DNA of 64,000 bases from Sphingomonas sp. Leaf407 (GTDB lineage: Bacteria > Pseudomonadota > Alphaproteobacteria > Sphingomonadales > Sphingomonadaceae). The notes beneath the pieces were generated by a model. It saw only the letters and a list, made by a program, of their open reading frames with translations. It was not told where the DNA came from and did not search any database. The stretch lies in NCBI RefSeq assembly GCF_001425385.1, contig NZ_LMQO01000007.1, positions 1 through 64,000 of the forward strand. The letters are read 5' to 3'. The position numbers were made by a program, and so were the translations under genes. Below are positions 1-11,102 of this stretch, in pieces (position 1 is the first letter of the stretch; every line of letters begins with the position of its first letter).

Positions 1-120
1 AAGCGCTACGACTGCGGCGACAAGGCGGGCTGGGTCCAGGCGAACATCGCACTGGCGCTGGCGCGTGCCGACATCGGCCCGGCGGTGCGGGCGTTTGCGA
101 AAGAAGCATTGGCGCTATAA
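1..120 (+). CDS. galU: UTP-glucose-1-phosphate uridylyltransferase, C-terminal end (partial)
   Basis: Only the last 39 codons lie in the window, open at the left edge and ending in TAA. The peptide begins KRYDCGDKAGWVQAN and matches the conserved C-terminal segment of GalU (E. coli has a KRFDCGDK motif at the same place). GalU makes UDP-glucose from glucose-1-phosphate and UTP in the cytoplasm, the donor for the EPS priming step and the precursor of UDP-glucuronate. Its place beside the EPS locus fits that role. About 270 bases without a recognisable gene follow it. Confidence 0.8.
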   Translation, partial: KRYDCGDKAGWVQANIALALARADIGPAVRAFAKEALAL

Positions 121-390
121 AATTCGGCCAAAGTTACTTGTCAGGCACTCGAGTTGGTGGACGCGCCTGCTTTCGATGACATGGCTATTTTGAAAGCAAA
201 GAATATCACATTGGCGAACGGCGGGGTCAGGCACGCAATTCAATGGGGTGGCCACCTTTGCTCGCTGGGCCGGGACAATCGCCGGACGAACTGACCATGT
301 CCCGTTGGTTGATGTTACCCGTTCCTTTCGCTAGGCCCGGGCTTCCGGATCGGCTGACAGGTACCGGATGGATCTGAGCCGGAAACTAAT

Positions 391-1497
391 GTGACCAAAA
401 CGCCCCGTCTTCTCGTCAACGTCCAGATCGCGCGCTTACTGGCCGCATTGCTGGTGGTAGTGCATCACGCCGATCACGAATTAATCCAGACGGCAATTGC
501 CGGATGGCAGGACTATCGCCCCTGGTTCCGCTTTGATGGCAGCCTTGGGGTCGATGTGTTTTTCGTGATCTCGGGGCTCATCATGGTCCTCACCTCCGGC
601 AACAGTTTCGGGTCTGTCGCCAGCGTCCGCCATTTCCTGACGCGGCGCCTTGTACGGATCGTACCCCTATACTGGATCTTCACCATGCTGATGTTGGTGG
701 CGATGTGGTTCTTGCCGGGGCGCGTGGCACATTCGCAAAGCGGGGGCGGGCAGATCGTCGCATCGCTCCTGTTCTGGCCGATGCAGGACATGAAAGGATT
801 GATCCAACCGATACTGGGGGTTGGCTGGACGCTCAATTACGAGATGTTTTTCTACGTGGCATTCGGCCTTGCGCTTCTGCTGCCGCGTCGAACGGGGCTG
901 GTGACCATCTTCGCCAGCTTCACCTTGCTGGTCCTTGCCGGACAGGTCCTGCCCGCCGATGCGCCCGACGCGCTCCGCTTCTGGAGCGGTCCGATCATTC
1001 TCGAATTCCTGTTCGGCATGATCGTCGGCTTGGGCTTGCAGCGCGGATGGAGGATCGGCGGGGCAACAGCGGTACTCATGATGGTTGTCGGGGTTACGCT
1101 GCTATGGCTCGCCAGTGACACCGGTCTTTCGAGCACACCTTGGCGGTGGCTGGTCGGCGGCATACCGGCAAGCCTGATCGTAGCGGGTGCCGCCATGGGG
1201 CCACAAGCAGGCGACAGCGCTGGCGTGCGGATGCTGCGCCTAGGCGGCGATGCATCCTACGCCTTGTACCTATCGCACCCTTTCGCGATCAACATCGTAT
1301 CGGTCATCTGGCAAAAGCTGCCGCTGGTCAGCCCGGCGGGTTATATTGCCGCCACCGTCATCGTTTCCCTCGCGACCGGCGTTCTGGTCCATCTCCTAGT
1401 CGAACGTCCTATCCTCGACATCCTGCACCAGCGCCCGATAGCATTGATGAAGCATCCGATGCTGTTTTTCTGGAAAAGGACGTCGGCAAGCAAATGA
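391..1497 (+). CDS. Acyltransferase family 3 (OafA/YrhL-like) membrane O-acyltransferase
   Basis: A 368-residue integral membrane protein with about ten hydrophobic segments. The N-terminus has the family pattern: a first helix ending in VVVHHADHE (the family's His motif) and then SLGVDVFFVISGLIM. The family moves acetyl or other acyl groups onto sugars of envelope or secreted polysaccharides. The start is GTG at 391; an ATG two bases upstream is in another frame and stops at once. It probably decorates the EPS built by the neighbouring genes. The substrate cannot be read from the sequence. Confidence 0.85.
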   Translation: MTKTPRLLVNVQIARLLAALLVVVHHADHELIQTAIAGWQDYRPWFRFDGSLGVDVFFVISGLIMVLTSGNSFGSVASVRHFLTRRLVRIVPLYWIFTMLMLVAMWFLPGRVAHSQSGGGQIVASLLFWPMQDMKGLIQPILGVGWTLNYEMFFYVAFGLALLLPRRTGLVTIFASFTLLVLAGQVLPADAPDALRFWSGPIILEFLFGMIVGLGLQRGWRIGGATAVLMMVVGVTLLWLASDTGLSSTPWRWLVGGIPASLIVAGAAMGPQAGDSAGVRMLRLGGDASYALYLSHPFAINIVSVIWQKLPLVSPAGYIAATVIVSLATGVLVHLLVERPILDILHQRPIALMKHPMLFFWKRTSASK

Positions 1498-1726
1498 CGA
1501 TGCGATGCCGCTTGGATCATTCCATGATCCGGGCAGGCGAATACTTGCGCGAAAAGGTAGGTAAGGCGGTCAAGGGTACCGCAAGAAGCGTCGTAATGCC
1601 GGATTTCAATCGGGCCTGTTTGACGCTATCGAGCCGCCGATTGCGGTCGAATGCCACCCTTGAACGACAGAGACGACCGTCTCGTCCAACATCGGCGTCG
1701 TGCATCGCGCCAAGCGAGTTAACGAT

Positions 1727-3085
1727 ATGATATCAAAGCCTTCTCACTGGCAACCCCCAGCATCGACACTGCGTTTTCGCGCCATATGCTGCCTGCTTGC
1801 GGTCGATGCCTTGTGCCTCGTGGTCGGTTTCGCGCTGACGGCATGGCTACGCGGGATGTTCCTCGGCGAAACCGCATGGGTCATCGTGCTGGCCACCTTG
1901 ACGCCGATCTATTTCTTTACCGCTTCCGGACTGCATGCATACGGCACCGAGACGTTGCAATCCGCACGGCATGGTGCGTTCAAGGGCGGGCAGTCGCTGT
2001 TAATATCGGTATGTGCGGTCATTCTGGTCGCCTTCTGCCTGCGAGCGAGCGACAGTTTCCCCCGACTGGTGGTGATGATCGGCACCGGAGCGACGTTCAT
2101 GGCGATGGTCGTTGCCCGCTATGCGTTCATCGACAACATGGTCCGGCTGATTGGCGGAAATCCGTTCAGCGTGATGCTGCTGCATGATGGCGTGTCGCCG
2201 ATGCCCAATGGCAGTTTCTCGATCGTGCTGACGTCTGACAGCGAACTCGATCCCGCGAGCCACGACCCGGCGATGTACGATCGCCTTGCCCGCGTCATCG
2301 GCAGTGCCGACCGGGTAATCGTCGCCTGTGCTCCCGAACGCCGGATCGCCTGGGCGAACGCGCTGAAGGGCGCTAACGTACAGAGCGAGATCTTCGTACC
2401 CGAACTGGCCCCGCTCAATCCGCTGGGGGTGTCGTCCTGCGACGACAGTCCTACCGTGACGATCGCGGTCGGCCCGCTCGGCTTGTTCGACCGCTTCCTC
2501 AAGCGGGCGTTCGACACGACGGTCGCCGGGGGCGTGATCGTGGCGCTGGCTCCGTTGCTGGCGATGATCGCGATCCTCATCAAGCTGGACACGAAGGGAC
2601 CGGTATTCTTCAAGCAGGTCCGCATCGGCCGCAACAACGAGATGTTTCGCATCTGGAAGTTCCGCAGCATGCGGGTCGAGCAGAGCGATGGCGCCGGCCA
2701 TCGTTCGGCATCGCGGGATGACGACCGCATCACCCGGATCGGCGGGATCCTACGCCGGACCAGCATCGACGAGCTGCCGCAACTCTTCAACGTGCTGAAA
2801 GGCGACATGAGCATCGTCGGGCCACGTCCGCATGCGCTGGGATCGCGTGCCGCCGACAAATTGTTCTGGGAAGTCGACGGCCGCTACTGGCATCGCCATG
2901 TGGTCAAGCCGGGACTGACCGGTCTGGCCCAGGTTCGCGGATATCGCGGTGCCACCGTGATCGAGGACGATCTGCGCAACCGGCTTCACGCCGATCTCGA
3001 ATATCTCGAACACTGGTCGATCTGGTACGATATCAAGATTATTCTGCTGACGTTCCGGGTCCTGTTCCACCGCAACGCCTATTAG
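1727..3085 (+). CDS. Polyprenyl-phosphate sugar-1-phosphate transferase (EPS priming enzyme)
   Basis: About 452 residues. The N-terminal third has several membrane helices and a variable central domain. The C-terminal bacterial sugar-transferase domain starts near residue 255, with FLKRAFDTTVAGGVIVALAP, then KFRSM, RRTSIDELPQLFNVLKGDMS, GPRP and KPGLTGLAQVRGYRG. This architecture matches the WbaP/WcaJ and SpsB/GelB enzymes that put the first sugar phosphate on undecaprenyl phosphate at the inner membrane. The ATG at 1727 is preferred; an upstream in-frame GTG at 1700 adds nine residues. The stretch 1498-1726 upstream has no convincing gene. Confidence 0.9.
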   Translation: MISKPSHWQPPASTLRFRAICCLLAVDALCLVVGFALTAWLRGMFLGETAWVIVLATLTPIYFFTASGLHAYGTETLQSARHGAFKGGQSLLISVCAVILVAFCLRASDSFPRLVVMIGTGATFMAMVVARYAFIDNMVRLIGGNPFSVMLLHDGVSPMPNGSFSIVLTSDSELDPASHDPAMYDRLARVIGSADRVIVACAPERRIAWANALKGANVQSEIFVPELAPLNPLGVSSCDDSPTVTIAVGPLGLFDRFLKRAFDTTVAGGVIVALAPLLAMIAILIKLDTKGPVFFKQVRIGRNNEMFRIWKFRSMRVEQSDGAGHRSASRDDDRITRIGGILRRTSIDELPQLFNVLKGDMSIVGPRPHALGSRAADKLFWEVDGRYWHRHVVKPGLTGLAQVRGYRGATVIEDDLRNRLHADLEYLEHWSIWYDIKIILLTFRVLFHRNAY

Positions 3086-3250
3086 CGTTTCCGAGGGGGT
3101 GGGTTGCCGATACCTGGCCGGCATATGTCGCCTCTCGCGGCCGGGGAAGGCGCCTCGTCCCGATGAACCGGCAGCGGGTCGGCGAACCCGCCGCGCTATC
3201 GTCGTAAAGGGTGCTAGGCCGTGCCGCAGGCGGGCACGTCTTGGCCAACG

Positions 3251-4378
3251 CTACCGTATCGATGCTTCCCTGTGCTGTGACCAGCGGCTCCGCCACGATG
3301 GCAAGGGCAGGGGGCGACGTTCTTCCTGCTGGAACAGACGATCGTGCATTACCAGACTGGGGGCCAGCAATAGCAAGGCGGTGCTAACGTGGCGCAGATA
3401 GCTACCCAGATCGGGTTCGAAAATCGTTAGCACCAGTACATGAGCAAGGAACAGGCCTGCCGGCCAACTGATCCGTGGATTGCCGCTGCGCAATCCGGTG
3501 ATCATCAACCACGCATAGATGCACAGATTAGCGAACAGATAGACTTCCTTGGGACCGGCACCGAAGAAAGGTAGGTTCAACCGGACTGCGGCATACAGGA
3601 AGTTGATGACGAAGGTGCCCAGTCCGTCGGGCTCGACCAGATTAAGGAAGGCCGTACGGTTGCCCGCTCCCGCAAATCCCGCGCGCGTGATGTTCACGAC
3701 GTCGCGCTGCATCTGCAGCGTGTCATAGAGTTCCTTCGGCACGGCAAGCATCACCAGTGGAACTAGGGTAATCAGAACCGCCCGCCAGCCCCATGATGCC
3801 TTGAGGAACAGCAGGATGCCGAACCACAAGGCGATGATGATCAGATAATATTGCCGGAAGACGAAGGCATAGCCGATATATACCGCGCCGACCGCCGCTG
3901 CCTTGACCAGCGCCGGAATACGTTGCGATAGTAGGATCAGCGTGGTGGCGATCGCTACCGGGGTCGTGAACGTGTCTTTGATGAAGAAGGTCAGATACAG
4001 GAAAATCGGGGACAGCAGGCAGAAGCACCCGATCGCCAGCATCCGTGGAACACGCAGCCACCACAGGAACATGCCGATCAGCGTCGCACCGAACCCCAGC
4101 AGGATCACGAACTGCGTGGCCTTATTGGTATAGGCGTAGATCAGCGACATGACGGCATAACCGTCGAAGGAGTCCGCCGTGTCGGCACTGGTCGACAAGG
4201 ATGCGACGGTTTCGGCGTCGTTGCCCTGCGTGGGCAACAGGATCGGGACGATGACGAGCGCGACCAGCAGCATCGCGAACATCACGGCGATCGCAAGGTT
4301 GCGCAGCGATCGACGTCGCGCCTCGACAACCGGATCGAGCGGCAGCAGGACGGACGGGTCGGATGTTTCAGGCAACAT
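3251..4378 (-). CDS. Multi-pass membrane protein, possible EPS polymerase (SpsG/Wzy-like)
   Basis: About 375 residues with roughly ten hydrophobic segments, the first near residues 28-50, and a late motif FEPDLGSYLRH of the kind seen in some Wzy-like polymerases. The start ATG at 4378 overlaps the stop of the upstream glycosyltransferase by about eleven bases, which implies translational coupling. An in-frame extension exists further upstream but would run through the glycosyltransferase coding region. A polymerase or glycan-processing membrane protein is inferred from topology and context only. A transporter-like or unknown function is not excluded. Confidence 0.55.
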   Translation of the reverse strand: MLPETSDPSVLLPLDPVVEARRRSLRNLAIAVMFAMLLVALVIVPILLPTQGNDAETVASLSTSADTADSFDGYAVMSLIYAYTNKATQFVILLGFGATLIGMFLWWLRVPRMLAIGCFCLLSPIFLYLTFFIKDTFTTPVAIATTLILLSQRIPALVKAAAVGAVYIGYAFVFRQYYLIIIALWFGILLFLKASWGWRAVLITLVPLVMLAVPKELYDTLQMQRDVVNITRAGFAGAGNRTAFLNLVEPDGLGTFVINFLYAAVRLNLPFFGAGPKEVYLFANLCIYAWLMITGLRSGNPRISWPAGLFLAHVLVLTIFEPDLGSYLRHVSTALLLLAPSLVMHDRLFQQEERRPLPLPSWRSRWSQHREASIR

Positions 4379-5465
4379 CGCGTATTTCACGGTAGAGCGC
4401 GTCGAGACCGGCGATCTGCGCCGTGGACGTGAAGCGGGTCTCGAAGATGGCGCGCGCACGCTGTCCCATCCGCGCCAGCTCAGCCTTGTCGAGCTTGAGG
4501 AGGGTTTCGGCGAAACGGTCGATGTTTTCGGCCTCTACCAACAATCCGTTCTCCGGCGGAGTCACGATCTCACGCATGATCTCGATGTCGTTGGCGATGA
4601 TCGGTTTATAGGCCCGCATCGCCTCCAGCGCAATCATCGGCATGCCTTCCCATCGCGACGGCATGACCAATGCGTCGGCATCGGCCAGATAACGCGCGAC
4701 TTCGGCGCGGGTCGCCCATCCATAGAGCCGGACGTTATCGGGTATTCCGTCTGCGGTAGGATCATAGCCTTCATGCCGTTCGCCTACGACATGAAACAGG
4801 ATATTCGCATCGGTGCAGCGCCGTGCCGCGGCCAGCAACAGGTCCAGCCCCTTCTGGTGGCTGTATCGGCCGACGAACAGCAGGTTGATCGCACCCGGAT
4901 CGAAACCGGTTGCAGTGGTCGATGCCGCCACCGGGGATTCCAGCGACACCCCGTTATGCACCACCCGCATCGGTTGCGTTGCAAGGCCGTTGCGAATGGC
5001 CAGCGCGCGTTCACTGTTTGATACGTTCACGACCGCGTCGGTCACGCGCAGCATCAAGCGTTCCAGCATGGCATAGACTTTGCGCTTCCAGGGCTTCACA
5101 TCCATCGCGAATGCCCAACCATGGGGGCAATAGACGATCCCCGGCCGGTCGCGCCTGACCAGCAACGGAATGCGAAGCGCCGCACCCGCAAGACTGCTGT
5201 GCGCGTGAATGATGTCGGGTTTGAACTGTTCCTGCACTTCCTGAATGCGACGAGCCAGGTGCAGCGTTCTCCTTAACCGTTCGATGCCACCGCCCAAGGG
5301 ATGCAGAACATGCGAAGGAATGGCTTCAAGATATTTGAAATGGTCCTCCGGACCCAGCAAGATTATGTTCTCGCTACCGTATTGCCGCATTTGCGCAGGC
5401 AAAATTTCATCAAGATGTGAAGCGATACCACCTTTGATGGTTTCCGCGATATGTAGGATTCGCAT
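4368..5465 (-). CDS. GT4-family glycosyltransferase
   Basis: 365 residues with a two-domain GT-B layout. The N-terminus is MRILHIAETIKGGIASHLDE, typical of the acceptor domain, with IIHAHSSLAG and HNGVSLE motifs. The C-terminal nucleotide-sugar domain has LLFVGRYSHQKGLDLLL, then MPSRWEGMPMIALEAM, the GT4 EX7E region (EGMPMIALE). It should add one sugar to the lipid-linked EPS repeat unit on the cytoplasmic membrane face. It shares an operon with the membrane protein downstream, whose start lies inside this gene's 3' end. Donor and linkage cannot be read from sequence. Confidence 0.88.
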   Translation of the reverse strand: MRILHIAETIKGGIASHLDEILPAQMRQYGSENIILLGPEDHFKYLEAIPSHVLHPLGGGIERLRRTLHLARRIQEVQEQFKPDIIHAHSSLAGAALRIPLLVRRDRPGIVYCPHGWAFAMDVKPWKRKVYAMLERLMLRVTDAVVNVSNSERALAIRNGLATQPMRVVHNGVSLESPVAASTTATGFDPGAINLLFVGRYSHQKGLDLLLAAARRCTDANILFHVVGERHEGYDPTADGIPDNVRLYGWATRAEVARYLADADALVMPSRWEGMPMIALEAMRAYKPIIANDIEIMREIVTPPENGLLVEAENIDRFAETLLKLDKAELARMGQRARAIFETRFTSTAQIAGLDALYREIRDVA

Positions 5466-5548
5466 GCGGTCTTCCAGAACGTCTCGTCTTCAATAGTACC
5501 GCACCCGCAGGATCGCAGGCCTAGCGATCATACAACAGCCCAGCATAT

Positions 5549-5563
5549 CATACGTATCGTATG
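5549..5563. promoter_or_regulatory. Perfect palindrome CATACG-TAT-CGTATG in a divergent promoter region
   Basis: Six-base arms with a three-base centre, in the 230-base AT-richer gap between two divergent glycosyltransferase genes. The position suits a shared operator. No matching regulator is encoded next to it, so the function is inferred. Confidence 0.35.
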
Positions 5564-5693
5564 TTGGCGGCTTTTAGACGCTCCTTTGGAACGGCGCAAC
5601 ATCTCACCTAGTACGTAAACGAGAGGATCCCCAAGTGGGTTCCGTCGACTGATCGGGGCTGATACAGGACCGCCATCGGGGGCATTGCGCCTC

Positions 5694-6809
5694 ATGTTCA
5701 AACGGATTGCGGCGATGAAAGTTCTGGTTCTGGCACCAATGGTCCGGATCGCGATGCGGCTTTACCTGCAGCGCCTCCTCGACGAAGCGGACGCATCGGG
5801 TGCCGACGTAACCTTGATCGCCCCGTCGCATGTCGACGTGTCCACCCGTTTCCCGATCGTTCGCATGGGTGGCGGCGGCAAATGGGCGGTGGCTTGGGCA
5901 CAGGTCAACCCGCTTACCTTTCTGCGGATCGCGATGACGATGCTGCGTGGGCGCTTTGACATGGTGCATGTCATCAATGGTGAAAATCGCCCGATGGTTC
6001 TCTGGACGCTGCTTCTCGCGCGGATGCTGGGCATGCGCGGGCTCGTCACGATCCACGATCCGTTGCCGCACCCCTGCGCCCGGCTCGAAGTGGCGACGTA
6101 CAAGCTGGGTCTGGTGGCACGCCGTCTCGCCAGCGAACTCAATATCCATGACAAGGCACATCTGGACGTCGTCGACGATGGATCGGGCAAGCCGGTCCAT
6201 GTCTTTCCCCTGCCCGACATGTCGAAGTCATTCCCCAAGGCCGCCGTATTCCGCAAGGAGCGCGAAGTGCTCTTCTTCGGACGCATGGAGCCGTACAAAG
6301 GCATCGATCACTTCGTCGACCTAGGGCTGCGGATGCGCGGCGCGGCACGCTTCATCCTTGCGGGCGGCGGCAACGTCCCCGACGATCTGCTCGCCACGAT
6401 GCACGCAAACCCAGACGTGTTCACCGTCGAGAACCGCTATATCTCGGATGACGAGATGATCGCGTTCATGGACCGGGCAAAGGTCGCGCTGTTGCCCTAT
6501 CACAGTGCCACCCAATCGGCGGTACCGCCGGTGGCATCGGCGCGCGGCGCGATCTCGATCGGCTTCGCGGTCGGCGGTCTCGTCAACCAGATTCCGGCAT
6601 TGGGTGGTGTGGTGGTGCCTAGCGGCGACATGGACGCGCTGGAGGCGGCGGTCCGCGACGGGCTGGCGATGGACGAGGCCGCGCTGTTCCATCTGACTAC
6701 GTTGCCCGATCCGTTCGAGGACGCGGTGCATCAGCTCTACGGTCCGGCGCGTGCCGGGAAATCGTCGGGCAAGCCGTCGGCGAAAATCGCCCCGGTCGTC
6801 ATCGCGTAA
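5694..6809 (+). CDS. GT4-family glycosyltransferase
   Basis: About 371 residues, GT-B fold. The N-terminus MKVLVLAPMVRIAMRLY follows a short leader, and the acceptor domain includes FDMVHVINGENRPMVLW and IHDPLPHPC. The donor domain has EVLFFGRMEPYKGIDHFVD and an LPYHSATQSAVPPVA stretch in place of the canonical EX7E loop, so this is a divergent GT4 member. A GGGGG run about eleven bases upstream supports the ATG at 5694; ATG 5715 is also possible. It leads a plus-strand run of glycosyltransferase, acetyltransferase and glycosyltransferase genes. Confidence 0.85.
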   Translation: MFKRIAAMKVLVLAPMVRIAMRLYLQRLLDEADASGADVTLIAPSHVDVSTRFPIVRMGGGGKWAVAWAQVNPLTFLRIAMTMLRGRFDMVHVINGENRPMVLWTLLLARMLGMRGLVTIHDPLPHPCARLEVATYKLGLVARRLASELNIHDKAHLDVVDDGSGKPVHVFPLPDMSKSFPKAAVFRKEREVLFFGRMEPYKGIDHFVDLGLRMRGAARFILAGGGNVPDDLLATMHANPDVFTVENRYISDDEMIAFMDRAKVALLPYHSATQSAVPPVASARGAISIGFAVGGLVNQIPALGGVVVPSGDMDALEAAVRDGLAMDEAALFHLTTLPDPFEDAVHQLYGPARAGKSSGKPSAKIAPVVIA

Positions 6810-6823
6810 CCCGGGAGCACGCC

Positions 6824-7387
6824 ATGGCCAAATCGCCCCTCCGTCGCAAACTCGGGCTGATCGCCGGATCGCTCGAAACCAGCCTGTACCGCGTGGTGCA
6901 GATCATCCCGGTCAACATCGTGCGCATCCTGTGCCTGCGCCTGCTGGGCGCGCGCGTCGGCGCAGGTATCGCGGTCAACCACGGCCTGCAGGTTCGCGTG
7001 CCCCGCCGGATCGCAATTGGCGACGACGTGTTTCTGGCCGAAGACGTGATCCTCGACGGGCGCGGCGGACTGACGATCGGCGCGCATACCAGCATCAACA
7101 GCCGCGCCCAGATCTGGACCGCCCAGCACGATTGGGCCTCGCCCGACTTCGCATTCGTTTCCGCACCGACCGTCATCGGCGATTATTGCTGGATCAGCGC
7201 CAACGTCGTCGTCCTGCCCGGCGTGACCATCGGCGAAGGAACGGTCGTCGCCGCCGGATCGGTCGTTACCAAGGATCTCGAACCCTGGATCCTTGCCGCG
7301 GGTGTCCCCGCGCGCAAGATCCGCGACCGTCCAGACGTTCGCGGCTACCGTCTCGATGCGGCGGCCAACAAGAACTGGTTCTGGTGA
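6824..7387 (+). CDS. Hexapeptide-repeat O-acetyltransferase (WcaF/NodL-like)
   Basis: 187 residues. The C-terminal two thirds form a left-handed beta-helix of hexapeptide repeats: IGDDVFLAEDVILDG, IGAHTSINSRAQIWT, IGDYCWISANVVVLPG, IGEGTVVAAGSVVTKD, closing with AAGVPARKI. A catalytic-type His sits in TAQHDW. Such enzymes transfer acetyl from acetyl-CoA to sugar hydroxyls in the cytoplasm. A GGGAG ribosome-binding site precedes the ATG. Fourteen bases separate it from the preceding glycosyltransferase, so they are probably co-transcribed. It likely acetylates a sugar of the repeat unit. Confidence 0.85.
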   Translation: MAKSPLRRKLGLIAGSLETSLYRVVQIIPVNIVRILCLRLLGARVGAGIAVNHGLQVRVPRRIAIGDDVFLAEDVILDGRGGLTIGAHTSINSRAQIWTAQHDWASPDFAFVSAPTVIGDYCWISANVVVLPGVTIGEGTVVAAGSVVTKDLEPWILAAGVPARKIRDRPDVRGYRLDAAANKNWFW

Positions 7388-7433
7388 TCCCGCGATCGCC
7401 CGCGACCCATTTGCAACCCGGAACCCGACGATC

Positions 7434-8570
7434 ATGACGCAACCGCGCACCATCCTGTTCCTGTGCGACGATCCCGACGATCTGGGCGGCGTGCAGCGCG
7501 TGCTGGCGACGCTGGTCGATCAGTTCGAGGCGGTCGGATACCGGGTAGTAGTGACGTCGCTGTTCCTGCGCGACGCGACCGGCTTCGTCCGGCCGGAGGT
7601 CGAGCGGACCCTGCTCTTCCGCCAGGGACCGCTCGCCCGGCTCGTCCAGCGGTTCCGTCTCGGTCCGCTGCATCTTCAGGGGCGGCGAATCTTGCGCGTG
7701 AATAAGCTGGCGCAACGCCGTGCCAAGCAGGCCCTGCGCCGTCAGGTGCGCGATCTTGCCCCCGATGCCGTGATCGTCTTCGATTCCTTCATGGCCAAGC
7801 TCGCGGCCGAAGCCCTGCTGACCGGGACCAAGGTCTTGGTCCAATATCATAATTCCTATTCTTCGGTGTCGAAGACTGCCGATTTCGCCCGCTTGCGCAC
7901 CGCCAGCCACGGGGTATCGGCCTTCCTTGGTCTGACCGCACAGGACGGGGAGCTGTTCCGCACGGCCGGATTTGCGCGCGCGGGGTATATCTCCAACCCG
8001 GTATCCTTTTATCCCGACACATTGCCTGAGAAGCCATCGCACCGGGTAATCGCGCTTGGTCGCTATCATCGGCAAAAGGCGTTCGACCATCTCGTCGCCG
8101 CATGGGCTGCCGTGCCACGCAAGGGAGATTGGCGACTGGATATCTATGGCGAAGGTCCCGAACGCGGCCTGATCCAGCAGACGGTCGACCGCCTGGGGGT
8201 AGGGGGCAGTGCCGTCATCCATCCCCCGACGTGGGAAGCCGAACGGTTGCTGTCGGATTCGGGCATCTATGTCCTCTCGTCACGCTTCGAGGGCTTTGGC
8301 ATGGTGCTGGTCGAAGCGATGGCCTGCGGCGTGGCGCTGGTGTCGACACGGTGCGGCCCGGGTCCCGAGGAACTGACGCAGGGATGCGGCCTGCTGACCG
8401 ATATCGGCGATATCGCGGGTATCGCTGATGCGATCCAGACACTGATCGACGATGCCGCGCTGCGATCGACCTTCGCCGAGGCCGGGCGACGCCGGGCGAT
8501 GGAATACCGCGTCGACGCAATCGTCGAACAATGGCAAACGCTGATCGAAACCGCTCCCCCGGTACGCTAG
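7434..8570 (+). CDS. GT4-family glycosyltransferase
   Basis: 378 residues from ATG 7434 (MTQPRTILFLCDDPDDLGG). The acceptor domain includes DAVIVFDSFMAKLAAEALL and VQYHNSY. The donor domain has VIALGRYHRQKAFDHLVAAW, DIYGEGPERGLI and SSRFEGFGMVLVEAMACG, which contains the EX7E motif. It should act at the cytoplasmic face on the lipid-linked oligosaccharide. A longer in-frame ORF starts at 7293 but would overlap the acetyltransferase gene, so the start with the Rossmann-like strand is preferred. It ends the plus-strand glycosyltransferase run before a small hypothetical gene. Confidence 0.88.
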   Translation: MTQPRTILFLCDDPDDLGGVQRVLATLVDQFEAVGYRVVVTSLFLRDATGFVRPEVERTLLFRQGPLARLVQRFRLGPLHLQGRRILRVNKLAQRRAKQALRRQVRDLAPDAVIVFDSFMAKLAAEALLTGTKVLVQYHNSYSSVSKTADFARLRTASHGVSAFLGLTAQDGELFRTAGFARAGYISNPVSFYPDTLPEKPSHRVIALGRYHRQKAFDHLVAAWAAVPRKGDWRLDIYGEGPERGLIQQTVDRLGVGGSAVIHPPTWEAERLLSDSGIYVLSSRFEGFGMVLVEAMACGVALVSTRCGPGPEELTQGCGLLTDIGDIAGIADAIQTLIDDAALRSTFAEAGRRRAMEYRVDAIVEQWQTLIETAPPVR

Positions 8571-8673
8571 GCGGCGGCGGCTGCCCCCGTTTTTCGCCCG
8601 GCAATCGCACCGTGGTTGAAAAAATCGCCGATCCGGGGCAGGCGTGGCCCGGTATAACGACGTGGAAATTATC

Positions 8674-10207
<1,534 letters not shown>

Positions 10208-10208
<1 letters not shown>

Positions 10209-11047
10209 TGCGGATCGGCGTCACCGGTGCGCGTGGCTTCACCGGGGCGCCGGTCTTTGCCGCGCTGACACAGGCGGGGCATACCCCGCTTGCGATCGGC
10301 GCGGACATCACCGACGCGGCGGCGCTGGACCGCGAGATTGCGGGGATGCGTCCCGATGCGGTGCTGCATCTCGCCGCCAATGCCTTTGTGGCGTCAGATG
10401 ACATTGCCGGTTTCTATACCGTGAATCAGGTCGGTGCCTTCAACCTACTGGCGTCGCTCGCCCGGCATTGTCCCGGGTGCCGCGTCCTCCTCGCCAGCAG
10501 CGCGCAGGTCTACGGCCAGGACGCATCGGGGATCGTGACGGAGGATCATCCGACGCGGCCCGCCAATCACTATGCGCTCAGCAAGCTGGCGATGGAGATC
10601 GGTGCGGATTTCTGGCGTGACACGCTCTCGATCATCGTGGCGCGGCCGTTCAACTATACCGGGGTCGGTCAGCAGAACCGCTATCTGATCCCCAAGATCG
10701 TCGATCATTTCCGGCAGCGCAAACCGGTGATCGAACTGGGCAACATCGATGTCGAACGTGATTTTGGCGACGTTCGCGCGGTAGCCGATGCGTATGTCGG
10801 GCTGATCGAGGCGGATGTGACCGGTCCGGTAAACGTTGCGACCGGCCAGGCCCATTCGGTGCGCGAAGTCATCGCGATCGCGCGGGACATCACCGGGCAC
10901 GATCCTAGGATCGAGGTCAATCCGGCCTTCGTGCGGACCAACGACGTACAGCGTCTGGTCGGCAGCAACGAACGGCTGCGAACGATTGTGCCGGATTGGA
11001 CGCCGCCGCCACTGGAACGGACGATCGCTTGGATGCTCAAAGCCTGA
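10208..11047 (+). CDS. NAD-dependent epimerase/reductase, GDP-6-deoxy-D-mannose reductase-like
   Basis: 279 residues. Begins MRIGVTGARGFTGAPVFAAL (Rossmann GxxGFxG), with HLAANAFVASDD, SSAQVYG and YALSKLAMEI (YxxxK), the short-chain dehydrogenase triad. Coupling to gmd (one-base overlap) makes it the reductase that turns GDP-4-keto-6-deoxymannose into GDP-D-rhamnose (Rmd). GDP-fucose synthase and GDP-6-deoxy-talose reductase are alternatives. I leave the symbol empty because product stereochemistry cannot be read from the sequence. Confidence 0.8.
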
Positions 11048-11102
11048 CGTGGACAAGCGACGGGGCATCTTCGCTGCCTGCGGCTAACCGGAAGAAGTAT
11101 TG